Shown piece by piece: positions 52,803-60,927 of a DNA stretch of 64,000 nt. The position numbers and the translations under genes were made by a program. Numbering within the stretch: the stretch's first letter is position 1; each line of letters starts with the position of its first letter. The notes beneath the pieces were generated by a model that did no database searches, was not told the origin of the DNA, and was given only the letters and a program-made list of their open reading frames with translations. Source of the stretch: Neglectibacter sp. X58 (GTDB lineage Bacteria; Bacillota; Clostridia; Oscillospirales; Acutalibacteraceae); the NCBI RefSeq assembly GCF_009936035.1, contig NZ_QWEO01000001.1:310001-374000 (forward strand), in the 5' to 3' direction.

Positions 52803-52941
52803 AAAAAAGCAGGAGGGACTGGGCTTTTGACCCAGTCCCTCCATACTCACTCTAAATTTACAATTACCCAATTGTTGTCCGCGTGTCATGGAATCCATGG
52901 CAAAAAAGCCGAAAAGCTTCTCGCACACGAGCTTCTTTTGT
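52803..52941 (-). ncRNA. Candidate small structured RNA
   Basis: A compact transcription unit with no convincing ORF: strong promoter (52948-52977), start expected near 52941, and a terminator hairpin at 52812-52842 followed by TGCTTTTTTC. Predicted from the start: a stem AAAAG..AGCTCG/CGAG..GCTTTT, GGC/GCC around six T, ATGG/CCAT, ACAATT/AATTGT (about 52860-52876), then the terminator. About 130-140 nt. It matches no class I can name (not 6S, SRP, tmRNA or RNase P). A 58-codon frame from 52898 has no ribosome site and reads through the terminator. Confidence 0.55.
52812..52842 (-). terminator. Terminator of the candidate small RNA
   Basis: GGAGGGACTGGG (52812-52823) / CCCAGTCCCTCC (52831-52842), seven-base loop; minus strand continues TGCTTTTTTC. 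Confidence 0.88.
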
Positions 52942-52947
52942 GAAAAG

Positions 52948-52977
52948 ATTATAACACTTTTTTGTATGGTTTGTCAA
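52948..52977 (-). promoter_or_regulatory. Strong sigma-A promoter of the candidate small RNA
   Basis: Minus strand TTGACA (52972-52977), 18-base spacer, TATAAT (52948-52953): both hexamers perfect. It lies 36 bases beyond the ilvE stop, too far downstream to serve ilvE. Confidence 0.8.
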
Positions 52978-53013
52978 GCGTTTACAACCGGAAATCTATG
53001 GATAGTATATTCC

Positions 53014-54084
53014 TTATTTTACCTCAACTACCCAGCCGAAGGGATCCTCTGCCTTCCCTGTCTGGATGCCAGTGACAGTGTTATAAAGCTTCTGGCTTAC
53101 AGGGCCAATGCCCCCGCCGGAAATTACCATCACCTCGTCCCCAAAGCGCAAGGCACCAACTGGGGAGATGACAGCCGCAGTACCGCTGCCCCAGCACTCT
53201 TCCAGGGAGCCGTCCCTGGCGGCGGCCACCAGTTCCTCTACAGAAACGCGGCGTTCCTCCACCTCCATGCCCCAGTGCCTGCACAGATCCAGGCAGGAGG
53301 CCCGGGTGACGCCGGGCAGGATACTGCCGTTTAGCATGGGGGTGACCACCTTGCCGTTTATCTTGAAGAAGATATTCATGGCCCCCACCTCTTCAATATA
53401 TTTGCGCTCCACGCCGTCCAGCCACAGCACCTGGGAGTAGCCTTCTTCGTGGGCTTTCATCTGGGCTTTCAGGCTTGCCACATAGTTTCCGCCTGTTTTG
53501 GCCTCGCCAATGCCGCCCCGCACAGCCCGCACATAGTCATCTTCGATCCAGATTTTCACTGGATCCAGGCCGCTTTCATAGTATGCGCCGGAGGGGGACA
53601 GGATGATCATAAAGAGATATGTATCGGAAGGGCGCACGCCCAGGAAGGGATCTGTGGCGATAATAAAGGGCCGGATGTACAGGGAGGTGCCGGGAGCTGT
53701 GGGAATCCAGTCCTTTTCAATACTTACCAGGGTTTTGAGGGCATTCATAAAATCATCCTCCGGCACCTCCGGGATACAGATGCGCCGGTTGGAATTGTTG
53801 GCCCGGGCAATGTTCCGGTCAGGGCGGAACAGCAGGGTGCGGCCGTCCTCCGCCCGGTAAGCCTTCATCCCCTCAAACATCTCCTGGCCATAATGGAACA
53901 CCATGGCGGAAGGATCCAGCTCCAGGCTGTGGTACGGCTCTATGCGGGGATCGTGCCAGCCCTTTTCCTTATTATAGGGCATAATGTACATGTGATCGGT
54001 GAATATCTTACCGAAGCCCAGCTTAGACTGGTCTGCGGGCTTTGCCTTTGGTTTTTTTGTCAGTTCAATCTTGATTTCCTGCAT
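53014..54084 (-). CDS. ilvE: Branched-chain amino acid aminotransferase
   Basis: 356 residues, PLP fold type IV, long BCAT form. HYGQEMFEGMKAYRAEDG, SLYIRPFIIATDPFLGV, the PLP lysine in GEAKTGGNYVASLKAQ, and LDGVERKYIEEVGAMNIFF are characteristic. Transfers the amino group between branched-chain amino and keto acids. ATG at 54084; the promoter TTGCAT-N17-TATAAT is at 54158-54186. Confidence 0.96.
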   Translation of the reverse strand: MQEIKIELTKKPKAKPADQSKLGFGKIFTDHMYIMPYNKEKGWHDPRIEPYHSLELDPSAMVFHYGQEMFEGMKAYRAEDGRTLLFRPDRNIARANNSNRRICIPEVPEDDFMNALKTLVSIEKDWIPTAPGTSLYIRPFIIATDPFLGVRPSDTYLFMIILSPSGAYYESGLDPVKIWIEDDYVRAVRGGIGEAKTGGNYVASLKAQMKAHEEGYSQVLWLDGVERKYIEEVGAMNIFFKINGKVVTPMLNGSILPGVTRASCLDLCRHWGMEVEERRVSVEELVAAARDGSLEECWGSGTAAVISPVGALRFGDEVMVISGGGIGPVSQKLYNTVTGIQTGKAEDPFGWVVEVK

Positions 54085-54157
54085 AATCAACACCACTTTC
54101 TTTGCCTGTCCATTAGGCTTTTGCCGCCTGCCGCAGGCTGATTTTTCCTATTTCCCT

Positions 54158-54186
54158 ATTATAGCCCCTGGGAGGCAAAAATGCAA
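54158..54186 (-). promoter_or_regulatory. Sigma-A promoter of ilvE
   Basis: Minus strand TTGCAT (54181-54186), 17-base spacer, TATAAT (54158-54163). The leader contains a GCCTGC/GCAGGC palindrome at 54126-54138; no T-box features recognised. Confidence 0.78.
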
Positions 54187-54231
54187 GCCAAACCAAATAA
54201 TCCTGCAAAAATTCTCCTGCAAGCTTATTGG

Positions 54232-54262
54232 AAAAGCGCCGGGATGCCTCCCGGCGCTTTTT
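54232..54262. terminator. Intrinsic terminator of yebC
   Basis: AAAAGCGCCGGGA (54232-54244) / TCCCGGCGCTTTT (54249-54261) with T/A tracts on both sides. Confidence 0.92.
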
Positions 54263-54269
54263 GCCTGTC

Positions 54270-55016
54270 TCACTCGTCGTCCTCATCCTCCGGGGCATCC
54301 CAGTTGTGCCAGACGTTCTGCACGTCGTCGTTGTCCTCCAGCAGATCCAGCATCTTCTGCATTTTGACAACTACCTCCGGATCCGCAATGGCGGTGTAAG
54401 TATCGGGCACCATTTCCACCTCGGCGGAGACAAATGCATAGCCTTTCTTTTCCAGGTCTTCCCGCACGCCGCTGAAATCGGCAGGCTCGGTGGAAATCTC
54501 AAACACATCCTCATCGGCGGCAAAATCGGAAGCGCCAGCCTCCAGTGCGTCTGTCATAACGGTATCCTCGTCCAGGCCTTCCCGCTCAATCACGATAACG
54601 CCTTTCTTGTTGAACATAAAGGACACGCAGCCAGTGGTGCCCAGGTTCCCGCCGTATTTGTCAAAGGCATGGCGCACATCGGCAGCAGTGCGGTTTCGGT
54701 TATCGGTGAGGGCCTCTACAATGACAGCCACGCCGCAGGGGCCATAGCCCTCATAGGTTACATCTTCATAGTTGTCGGCATTGCCGTCTCCGGCGGCCTT
54801 TTTGATAATGCGCTCAATATTGTCATTGGGGACGTTTGCGGCCTTTGCCTTGGCGATACAGTCCCGCAGGCGGGAGTTTGCGGCCGGATCCGCGCTGCCC
54901 CCTTCCTTTACGGCAACAGTCAGCTCGCGCCCAATCTTCGTAAAGATTTTAGCCTTTGCCCCGTCGGCCTTTTCCTTCTTCCGTTTAATGTTGTTCCATT
55001 TTGAATGTCCAGACAT
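54270..55016 (-). CDS. YebC/PmpR family protein
   Basis: 248 residues. [40 protein letters not shown] is the invariant N-terminus; [25 protein letters not shown] follows. Described in the literature as a transcriptional regulator and, more recently, as a ribosome-associated factor (TACO1-like) that helps translation of polyproline stretches. Ends in an acidic tail (DEDDE). It stands alone. Confidence 0.96.
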   Translation of the reverse strand: MSGHSKWNNIKRKKEKADGAKAKIFTKIGRELTVAVKEGGSADPAANSRLRDCIAKAKAANVPNDNIERIIKKAAGDGNADNYEDVTYEGYGPCGVAVIVEALTDNRNRTAADVRHAFDKYGGNLGTTGCVSFMFNKKGVIVIEREGLDEDTVMTDALEAGASDFAADEDVFEISTEPADFSGVREDLEKKGYAFVSAEVEMVPDTYTAIADPEVVVKMQKMLDLLEDNDDVQNVWHNWDAPEDEDDE

Positions 55017-55066
55017 GCTGTACCCTCTTCCTTATTAGTATAAAATAAGCTGGCGCTTAAAATTTG

Positions 55067-55091
55067 CCGCTTATAATCATATCATAAGCGG
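55067..55091 (-). terminator. Possible weak terminator of the flavoprotein gene
   Basis: CCGCTTAT / ATAAGCGG arms (55067-55074, 55084-55091) overlap the stop codon; the minus strand then reads CAAATTTTAAG. Confidence 0.45.
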
Positions 55092-55669
55092 GAAAGGATT
55101 TCAAGACCAAGGCTTCCCGCTTTTTTCTGGGCCTGCACCTGTTTCTCCCGCCCCAGGTCAGTGGCGTCCCACACCACGCAGCCCGTAAGCTGGGTGTTCA
55201 TCACACTGAAGGATCGCTTAAGCTGGTAAGTGGTCACCTCTACCCCGAAATCCTCCTCGCTGCCCATGGAAAGGAGCAGCACAGCTTCCCGGCGCTTTTT
55301 AATGGGCGGCTTTTTGTTTAAGGAGAACCGGGCTTCAAAATACCGCTGGGTTCTGTCCAGCAGGGCCTTCATAGGCGCGGGAAAGGAAGCGTTGTATACA
55401 GGCGACGCCACTACCAGCAGGTCGCTTTTCCGCAGTTCCTTGTCAAAGCCGTCCAAATCGGAAAATTTGCATCCTTCCTTTTTGGCGCAGGCCCCGCAGG
55501 CTATGCAGGGATTTGGATGCAGATCGTACACATCTATCTCCTTGATTTCCCATTCCTTCTTCCCTTTGAACCCTTCCAGGAAGCTGTCCAGCAGCATCCT
55601 GGTGTGGCCATGCCCGTTGGGGGAGCAGAACAGCACCAGCAGCCGCTTTTTGCTTTCAAAAAATCCCAT
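55082..55669 (-). CDS. Iron-sulfur flavoprotein / NADPH-dependent FMN reductase family
   Basis: 195 residues with a flavodoxin-like fold: LLVLFCSPNGHGHTRMLLDSFLEGF binds FMN phosphate. PCIACGACAKKEGC (about 54-67) is the compact CxxCxxCxnC cluster motif of the Isf family, and VVASPVYNASFPAPMKALLDRTQRYF the flavin-edge loop. Probably an electron-transfer or quinone/O2-detoxifying protein in anaerobes; the partner is unknown. Confidence 0.88.
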   Translation of the reverse strand: MGFFESKKRLLVLFCSPNGHGHTRMLLDSFLEGFKGKKEWEIKEIDVYDLHPNPCIACGACAKKEGCKFSDLDGFDKELRKSDLLVVASPVYNASFPAPMKALLDRTQRYFEARFSLNKKPPIKKRREAVLLLSMGSEEDFGVEVTTYQLKRSFSVMNTQLTGCVVWDATDLGREKQVQAQKKAGSLGLEILSRL

Positions 55670-55738
55670 TTCTTTCTCCTTTCCGCTTGTTCTTTCGTAA
55701 AAACAGGCGCTGCCTGCCGCCGGAAACCTGCGGGGCGC

Positions 55739-57160
55739 TTACCTGTCTGCGTCTCCCCGCTCGGGGAGCACTTCTTCGCTTTTTACCACATGGGACACCA
55801 TGCCCTTGCCTGTAGCCTCCCGGTTGGGGATAACCAGGTTCAGGATAATGCCCACAATAATGCCCAGGCCGATGTTGGAAAAGCTAAAGGTGGCATTGCC
55901 AATGACAGCCCCGCCGATTGCCAGCACCAGCATGACAGCGGCAATGCACAGGTTGCGGTTCTTGGTGAAGTCCACATGGTTTTCCACCAGGGTGCGCAGG
56001 CCCACAGAGGCTATCATGCCGTAAAGCACTATGCAGGCCCCGCCCAGCACACAGTTAGGCACAGACTGGATAACGCCGATGCCCTTGCCAAAGAAGCTGA
56101 CCGCTATGGCGACAAGCGCCGCTATGCGCAGGGAGGCAGGGTTATAATTCCCGGTAGCAGCCAGTACAGCGGTGTTTTCGCTGTAGGTTGTGTTGGGAGG
56201 GCCGCCTACAAAGCCGGCAAATACCGTAGCCAGGCCGTCCCCCAGCATGGTGCGGTGCAGGCCGGGCTTTTCTGTGAACTTCTTGCCTACCACCGCGCCG
56301 TTTGCGTATACGTCTCCCACATGCTCCACGCAGGTGACAATGGCAATGGGCGCAATCATGCCAATGGCAGTGATGTTAAAGACGGGAAGCACGAAATGAG
56401 GGGCCTGCAGCCAACCATAGCCTGCGATGACGCTGGTATCCATCAGGGAAGCCGGGGCAATGCCGGTTTTGGTGAGGATGAGGGTGAGCACATAACCGCT
56501 GACTAAAGCTATCACAATGGAGGACATCTTTACCATCCCCCTGCCGCAGCTTGACAGGAACACAGCCAGCAGGCACACCACCGCAGCGATTACCCAGGCC
56601 CATACATAAGTGGGCATATGATAGCCCTCTGTAAAGGGGGACATGGCGGCGCCGTCAGGGCCATATTGGGTCTGGATGTTGGAAATGGCGGTGGAGGCAA
56701 GGTTCAGGCCGATGAGGGTGATGCCCACGCCCCGCACAACAGGCGGGAAAAGGGTGTCAATAAGCCCTTTGCCAAAAATGCGGATCACCAGGGACAACAG
56801 CAAATAGAAAATGCCGGAAACGATTATGCCGCCCATTGCCGCCGCTATCTGCTCATCCTTGGTGGCGCCAAAGGCAGAATTGCCGACCACACCGCAGATG
56901 GCGGAGATAAAGGCAAAGGAGCTGCCCAGGAAGGTGGGCATACGCCCGCCTGTACAGAGATGGAAAATCAGGGTGCCAACGCCTGCGCAGAACAGGGCCA
57001 CCCCCACGTCCAGCCCGGTGAGAAGCGGCACCAGGATTGTGGCGCAGCTCATAGCGAAAGCGTGCTGAAAGCCTAAGGCAATGGCCTTCTTCGCGCCCAG
57101 CTTTTCATACTCCCCGGCACAGGGAAATAAAAAGCTGTTGATTTTAGAAAACATGCTCAT
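55739..57160 (-). CDS. Uracil-xanthine permease family protein (NCS2)
   Basis: 473 residues, about 14 membrane segments. NCS2 motifs: TFLGSSFAFISAI, the substrate-helix segment IAIVTCVEHVGDVYANGAVVG and GGPPNTTYSENTAVLAATGNYNP. The sequence resembles UraA/PyrP-type uracil permeases. GGGAGGG lies seven bases ahead of the ATG. It is preceded by a long structured leader (57161-57306), which suggests RNA-level control by a nucleobase or PRPP-related signal. Confidence 0.93.
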   Translation of the reverse strand: MSMFSKINSFLFPCAGEYEKLGAKKAIALGFQHAFAMSCATILVPLLTGLDVGVALFCAGVGTLIFHLCTGGRMPTFLGSSFAFISAICGVVGNSAFGATKDEQIAAAMGGIIVSGIFYLLLSLVIRIFGKGLIDTLFPPVVRGVGITLIGLNLASTAISNIQTQYGPDGAAMSPFTEGYHMPTYVWAWVIAAVVCLLAVFLSSCGRGMVKMSSIVIALVSGYVLTLILTKTGIAPASLMDTSVIAGYGWLQAPHFVLPVFNITAIGMIAPIAIVTCVEHVGDVYANGAVVGKKFTEKPGLHRTMLGDGLATVFAGFVGGPPNTTYSENTAVLAATGNYNPASLRIAALVAIAVSFFGKGIGVIQSVPNCVLGGACIVLYGMIASVGLRTLVENHVDFTKNRNLCIAAVMLVLAIGGAVIGNATFSFSNIGLGIIVGIILNLVIPNREATGKGMVSHVVKSEEVLPERGDADR

Positions 57161-57306
57161 TTTTCTGCCCTCCCGTTTTCATTGCAGGGGCTTTTCCCTG
57201 CCCGCAGTTGTTTTGCCTGCCGGCTTACGGGCACATCCGGAGCCTTACGAAACCCGGGTCCCCTCTCCCCTCTTTTCTTCCCGCACGGGGAGGCTGGCAG
57301 GCGCTC
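57161..57306 (-). promoter_or_regulatory. Structured 5' leader of the uracil/xanthine permease
   Basis: About 146 nt from the promoter to the start codon. On the minus strand GCCTGCC (complement of 57296-57302) pairs with GGCAGGC (complement of 57215-57221), extended inward, closing a domain with at least two inner stems: CCCG/CGGG and GGGGAC..CCGG/CCGG..GTGCCC. A GCAGGG/CCCTGC hairpin then lies close to the ribosome site. It looks like a three-way-junction RNA, but matches no riboswitch class I know, and it lacks the PyrR-box consensus. Confidence 0.5.
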
Positions 57307-57312
57307 TTGCCT

Positions 57313-57341
57313 ATTTTATCACTGCGGGGAAGAAATAGCAA
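57313..57341 (-). promoter_or_regulatory. Promoter of the uracil/xanthine permease
   Basis: Minus strand TTGCTA (57336-57341), 17-base spacer, TAAAAT (57313-57318). Confidence 0.65.
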
Positions 57342-57400
57342 GAAAAAATGCCAAAAGGCGGAGAAAAGGATGGATGTTATGGGGGCCATCCATAGATACA

Positions 57401-57440
57401 AAAAGGGCCTGCGCGGAAAAAATTCTTCCCCGCAGGCCCC
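57401..57440 (-). terminator. Terminator of the M29 aminopeptidase
   Basis: Minus strand GGGCCTGCG...CGCAGGCCC hairpin (one mismatch) followed by TTTTTG. Confidence 0.85.
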
Positions 57441-57467
57441 CGTCTATATCATTTTTCCTGTTTCTGC

Positions 57468-58697
57468 TTAAATGGCCCAGTTGCCGTTCCTAAGAACCGG
57501 CACAGCCTTGCCGTCCCGGGTGTATCCGGTGACATTCAACTCCTTGCTGCCAACCATAAAGTCCACATGGATAATAGAATCGTTAATGCCTTTTGCCTGG
57601 ATCTCTTCCTTGGACATCCCGGCAAAGCCGGGAATGGTGTCATTAAAGCCCATGCCCAAAGCCACATGGCAGGCTGCGTTCTCGTCAAAGAGGGTGTTAT
57701 AAAACAGGATGCCGGAATTGGAGATAGGGGAATCATCCGGCACCAGGGCCAGTTCTCCCAGCATGGAAGCGCCCTCGTCCATGGCGATCATCTTTTCCAG
57801 CAGCGCCTGGCCCTGCTCAGCCTTACAGGAAACGGCTTTGCCGTCTTTAAAGGTGATAGAGAACTTATCAATCAGGTTCCCCTGATAGGAAAGGGGCAGG
57901 GTGGCAACCAGGGTGCCCTCGCACTTGCCCTTTAAAGGAGAAGTGAAAGCCTCCTCAGTGGGCATATTGGGGTTGAAGAAGGTGCCGTCGATAAGGGTTT
58001 CCCCGCCGCCGTTCCACTTGCCGCCAGGGATGAGCCAGCACTTAAAGTCTGTGCCATTCTGGCTTTCATAGTGGAGGTAGTCGAAATCATAAGCCGTGAG
58101 CTTTTCGCACTTCTCGATAATGGTACGGTTGTGCTTGTCCCACTCTGCCTGGGGATCGTTGTCCTCGGTGACGCGCACCGTTTTCAAAATGACCTCCCAC
58201 AGCTTTTCCACCGCTGTGCTGGTGCGCTCTCCAGGGAACACCTTCTTGGCCCACTTTTTAGAGGGCACCGCCACGATAGTCCACTGGTGCTTGTTCTCAA
58301 TGGCATCCCGGTAGGGCTTGAGCACTTTGCCCCGGGCGGCGTTTATCTTCTGCATTTTGTCCACATTTATGCCCTTGAGGCCGTCAGGATCGGCGGACAC
58401 GATAGAGATACGCACCGGCAGCTCGTCCACAATGAACTGCTGCTGGGCTTTCTCCCACTCCTCTACCCGGGAGCGCTGGGTGACGCTTTCATGGCGGAAC
58501 TGGAGCTTGTTGAAATCCTGATCCTGCCACTGCATGTGTACCCACTTAGCCCCGGCCCGGTAAGCCTCCTCAGCCACCATTTCGGCAAACTCATGCTGCT
58601 CCACCTGGGCGAAAATCACAGCACCCTGGCCCTTCTTGATATTTACGCCGGTTTTTACTGTCAACTGCGCGTACTTGCGCATCATTGTTTTTTTCAT
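57468..58697 (-). CDS. M29-family aminopeptidase
   Basis: 409 residues of the thermophilic metalloaminopeptidase family (AmpS/AmpT/PepS). KYAQLTVKTGVNIKKGQGAVIFAQVE at the N-terminus, NMPTEEAFTSPLKGKCEGTLVATLPLSYQG with metal-binding Glu, ALGMGFNDTIPG and NDSIIHVDFMVGS with the last ligands. Releases N-terminal residues from peptides in the cytoplasm. It lies 54 bases downstream of purE. Confidence 0.93.
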   Translation of the reverse strand: MKKTMMRKYAQLTVKTGVNIKKGQGAVIFAQVEQHEFAEMVAEEAYRAGAKWVHMQWQDQDFNKLQFRHESVTQRSRVEEWEKAQQQFIVDELPVRISIVSADPDGLKGINVDKMQKINAARGKVLKPYRDAIENKHQWTIVAVPSKKWAKKVFPGERTSTAVEKLWEVILKTVRVTEDNDPQAEWDKHNRTIIEKCEKLTAYDFDYLHYESQNGTDFKCWLIPGGKWNGGGETLIDGTFFNPNMPTEEAFTSPLKGKCEGTLVATLPLSYQGNLIDKFSITFKDGKAVSCKAEQGQALLEKMIAMDEGASMLGELALVPDDSPISNSGILFYNTLFDENAACHVALGMGFNDTIPGFAGMSKEEIQAKGINDSIIHVDFMVGSKELNVTGYTRDGKAVPVLRNGNWAI

Positions 58698-58751
58698 ATT
58701 GTTTTCCTTTCTTTATCTCCGCATTGCGGCCTTGGGCAGCGCCCCAAAGCC

Positions 58752-59252
58752 TTACAGCGCCGCCACCTTCTCCTGGAGAGCCGCGTCCTTTTTCATAACG
58801 CCCGCTTCCAAGTCCCGCTTCATCTGGGAGAGCTTTTCTGCCAGCGCCTCATCGGACAGGGCCAGCATCTGGGCCGCCAGGATGGCGGCGTTTTCCCCGC
58901 CGTCAATGGCTACTGTGGCCACAGGGATGCCCGCGGGCATCTGGACAGTGGCCAGAAGGGCGTCCAGGCCGTCCAGAGTAGAGGACTTCACCGGAATGCC
59001 GATGACGGGCAGGGTGGTGTGGGCGGCAAGCACCCCCGCCAGATGGGCGGCCTTTCCTGCCGCGGCAATCACCACGCCAAAGCCCTCATCCCGGGCGCTG
59101 GCGGCAAAAGCCCCTGCTGCCGCCGGCGTGCGGTGGGCGGACATGACATGCACCTCCGTCTCTACCCCCAGGGCCTTCAGGCGCCTGATACATGGCTCCA
59201 ACACAGGGAAATCGCTGTCGCTTCCCATAATTACGGCTGCTTTCTTACTCAT
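58752..59252 (-). CDS. purE: 5-(carboxyamino)imidazole ribonucleotide mutase
   Basis: 166-residue class I PurE. IMGSDSDFPVLEPC (8-21) binds the nucleotide phosphate; MSAHRTP (37-43) holds the catalytic His; AAAGKAAHLAGVLAAHTTLPVIGIPV is typical. Rearranges N5-CAIR to CAIR in purine synthesis. Neither purK nor the rest of the pur cluster is adjacent. Confidence 0.96.
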   Translation of the reverse strand: MSKKAAVIMGSDSDFPVLEPCIRRLKALGVETEVHVMSAHRTPAAAGAFAASARDEGFGVVIAAAGKAAHLAGVLAAHTTLPVIGIPVKSSTLDGLDALLATVQMPAGIPVATVAIDGGENAAILAAQMLALSDEALAEKLSQMKRDLEAGVMKKDAALQEKVAAL

Positions 59253-59297
59253 AGCTTGACCATTCCTTTCCTTTTGCCAGCATATCTTTTTAGGCGG

Positions 59298-59624
59298 TCA
59301 GTTCCAGAACCAGCGGGACACTTCCTCAAATTTCAGGTATACGTGCTTTGCGCCCAGCTCCCGCTCCAGCAGAGGGATTACCGCGGCCTGAAAGCGCTCG
59401 CAGGCCTCCTGGGCGGCGGTGCCGTAGATCATCACGTTCACAAAGGCAATGGGGCCGTCCTGCTCCCCTCCCATCCACAGGCGGCAGTTGTCTGTAAACT
59501 GCGCCATCAGGCTGCTTTCGCTTTTGCCGGGAATCAGGGAAATGGCTTTGCCAAGCTCTGCTTTTAACAGGGTTTCCTGCTCGCTGCTTACAGGGCAGCT
59601 TGTGCGGACATCTAAAAATGGCAT
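59298..59624 (-). CDS. MIF-like tautomerase family protein
   Basis: 108 residues from the ATG at 59624 (GAGG eight bases ahead), so the second residue is proline, the catalytic base of the tautomerase superfamily after Met removal. MPFLDVRTSCPVS, FTDNCRLWMGG, AFVNVMIYG and VYLKFEEVSRWFWN line up with macrophage migration inhibitory factor (PxxxxxTNxP..., ...VYINYYDM...GWN). Phenylpyruvate/enol tautomerase activity is likely; the physiological substrate is unknown. First gene of a probable MIF-purE-M29 transcript. Confidence 0.87.
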   Translation of the reverse strand: MPFLDVRTSCPVSSEQETLLKAELGKAISLIPGKSESSLMAQFTDNCRLWMGGEQDGPIAFVNVMIYGTAAQEACERFQAAVIPLLERELGAKHVYLKFEEVSRWFWN

Positions 59625-59660
59625 ATGCTTCATCCTCTCAGTTTTTTCCATAATACAGGA

Positions 59661-59689
59661 AGTATACACCCAATCCCCTAAAAGTGCAA
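59661..59689 (-). promoter_or_regulatory. Sigma-A promoter of the MIF-like gene
   Basis: Minus strand TTGCAC (59684-59689), 17-base spacer, TATACT (59661-59666). Confidence 0.7.
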
Positions 59690-59783
59690 GGGCTGTTTTC
59701 TTCAAGAGCATGGCTAAAACGCATACGCACGCGGAAAGCGGGCAGGATTTGCCCCCGCCTTTGCCTCCTGATGCTATAAAAGG

Positions 59784-59812
59784 TTGACACCTCCTGGATT
59801 TTCACGTATAAT
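59784..59812 (+). promoter_or_regulatory. Consensus sigma-A promoter of the FIST-MCP pair
   Basis: TTGACA (59784-59789), 17-base spacer, TATAAT (59807-59812): perfect at both hexamers, about 45 bases before the GTG start. Confidence 0.88.
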
Positions 59813-59857
59813 TTATAAAGAAATGAAACTACCAATTCATGGGAGGGCGACAGCAGC

Positions 59858-60913
59858 GTGAAACAGTTTTTCGGTATGAGCCAGCGCGGGAATTTGGATG
59901 AGGCACTCCGCGGCCTCCATGCCCCGCAGTTTATCATGCTATTTTCTAATGACGGCCAGTTTGAAAAGCACGTGGAAGAATTGGAGAAAAGGTTCCCTGG
60001 GGTACCCAGCATCGGGTGCGTGGGGATGAGCTACCAGACGCAGGTGGTGGAAAAGGGCGTGGGCATTATTGCTTTTTCCAATGGCGTGCGCGCCGCCGCC
60101 AACGTGCTGGAACAGGTTTCCACCATGCCCGTCAAGCATATCCAGCGTTTGGAAGCGGACATGAAGGCGGTAGGCGGTTCCGGGGAAAACACAGTGTGCA
60201 TAGATTTTTGCAGCGGCAATGACGCCTGCGTGCTGACTACTATCAACACATCCCTGGGCAAGCGCAGCATCCCCTTGGTGGGCGGCACAGGCGATCAGGG
60301 CAAAGTGTCTGCCAACGGGCGGGTATACCAGGACGCGGTGGCCTATGGGCTGGTGCGCAACGAAAACGGGCGGGTGAAAACCTACAAGGAAAACATCTAC
60401 CATCAATTGGGGAATTACCGCTTTATTGCCTCCAACACAGACAGGGCCAACTACATACTGGGTTCCTTAAACGGCAAGCCCGCCAAGCAGGTCTACAAAG
60501 ACATCCTCCACGTTACGGACGAGGAAATCCTTACCCGCACCTTCCAGAATCCTTTTGGCAAGCTGAATGGGAATGACACCTGCATTATCTCCATCAAGGA
60601 GGTACACGGCAACGCTCTGGCCTGCTTCCGGCAGGTCAACGATTCAGACGTGCTGATTTTACTGGAGCTGGGGGATTATAAGGCCATCACCCAGGAGACT
60701 ATCCAGCGGATTTGCGCGGACTTCCCCCGGCGGTCGGCTATTTTCTCTGTAAACTGCCTGTTCCGCTACAAGCTTTTCTCCCAGCACAACTACATGCAGG
60801 CCTATTTGCAGGATATGGCCGCGCTGGGGTGCCACGCAGGCCTTGTGGGCTATGGGGAGCATTATAACAACCGTTTTGTAAACCAGTCCATGACCTGCGT
60901 GGTCTTTGAATAA
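59858..60913 (+). CDS. FIST N/C domain sensory protein
   Basis: 351 residues, GTG start, GGGAGG upstream. FIST_N (about 15-200: PQFIMLFSNDGQFEKHVEELEKRFPGVPSIGCVGMS, VPLVGGTGDQG-like segment) and FIST_C (about 215-345: QVYKDILHVTDEEI, NPFGKLNGND, AIFSVNCLFRYKLFSQHN, GLVGYGEHYNNRFVNQSMTCVVF). No membrane segment. FIST proteins are thought to bind small ligands such as amino acids and to signal through linked effectors; here the effector is the MCP gene 14 bases downstream. Confidence 0.9.
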   Translation: MKQFFGMSQRGNLDEALRGLHAPQFIMLFSNDGQFEKHVEELEKRFPGVPSIGCVGMSYQTQVVEKGVGIIAFSNGVRAAANVLEQVSTMPVKHIQRLEADMKAVGGSGENTVCIDFCSGNDACVLTTINTSLGKRSIPLVGGTGDQGKVSANGRVYQDAVAYGLVRNENGRVKTYKENIYHQLGNYRFIASNTDRANYILGSLNGKPAKQVYKDILHVTDEEILTRTFQNPFGKLNGNDTCIISIKEVHGNALACFRQVNDSDVLILLELGDYKAITQETIQRICADFPRRSAIFSVNCLFRYKLFSQHNYMQAYLQDMAALGCHAGLVGYGEHYNNRFVNQSMTCVVFE

Positions 60914-60927
60914 AGGAGGGGGAAGCC

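Noticed and set aside
52722-52928. Short ORF across the candidate small RNA
   Set aside because: No ribosome site, weak start codons, and it would have to be translated through a strong terminator hairpin. Kept only as an alternative to test.
52803-52941. 6S RNA
   Set aside because: The length is short and the long rod with a central bubble required for 6S RNA is not seen; the unit is a chain of short hairpins.
57161-57306. Purine riboswitch or PyrR attenuator in front of the permease
   Set aside because: The conserved purine-aptamer junction sequences, the PyrR anti-antiterminator consensus and an intrinsic terminator are all missing.
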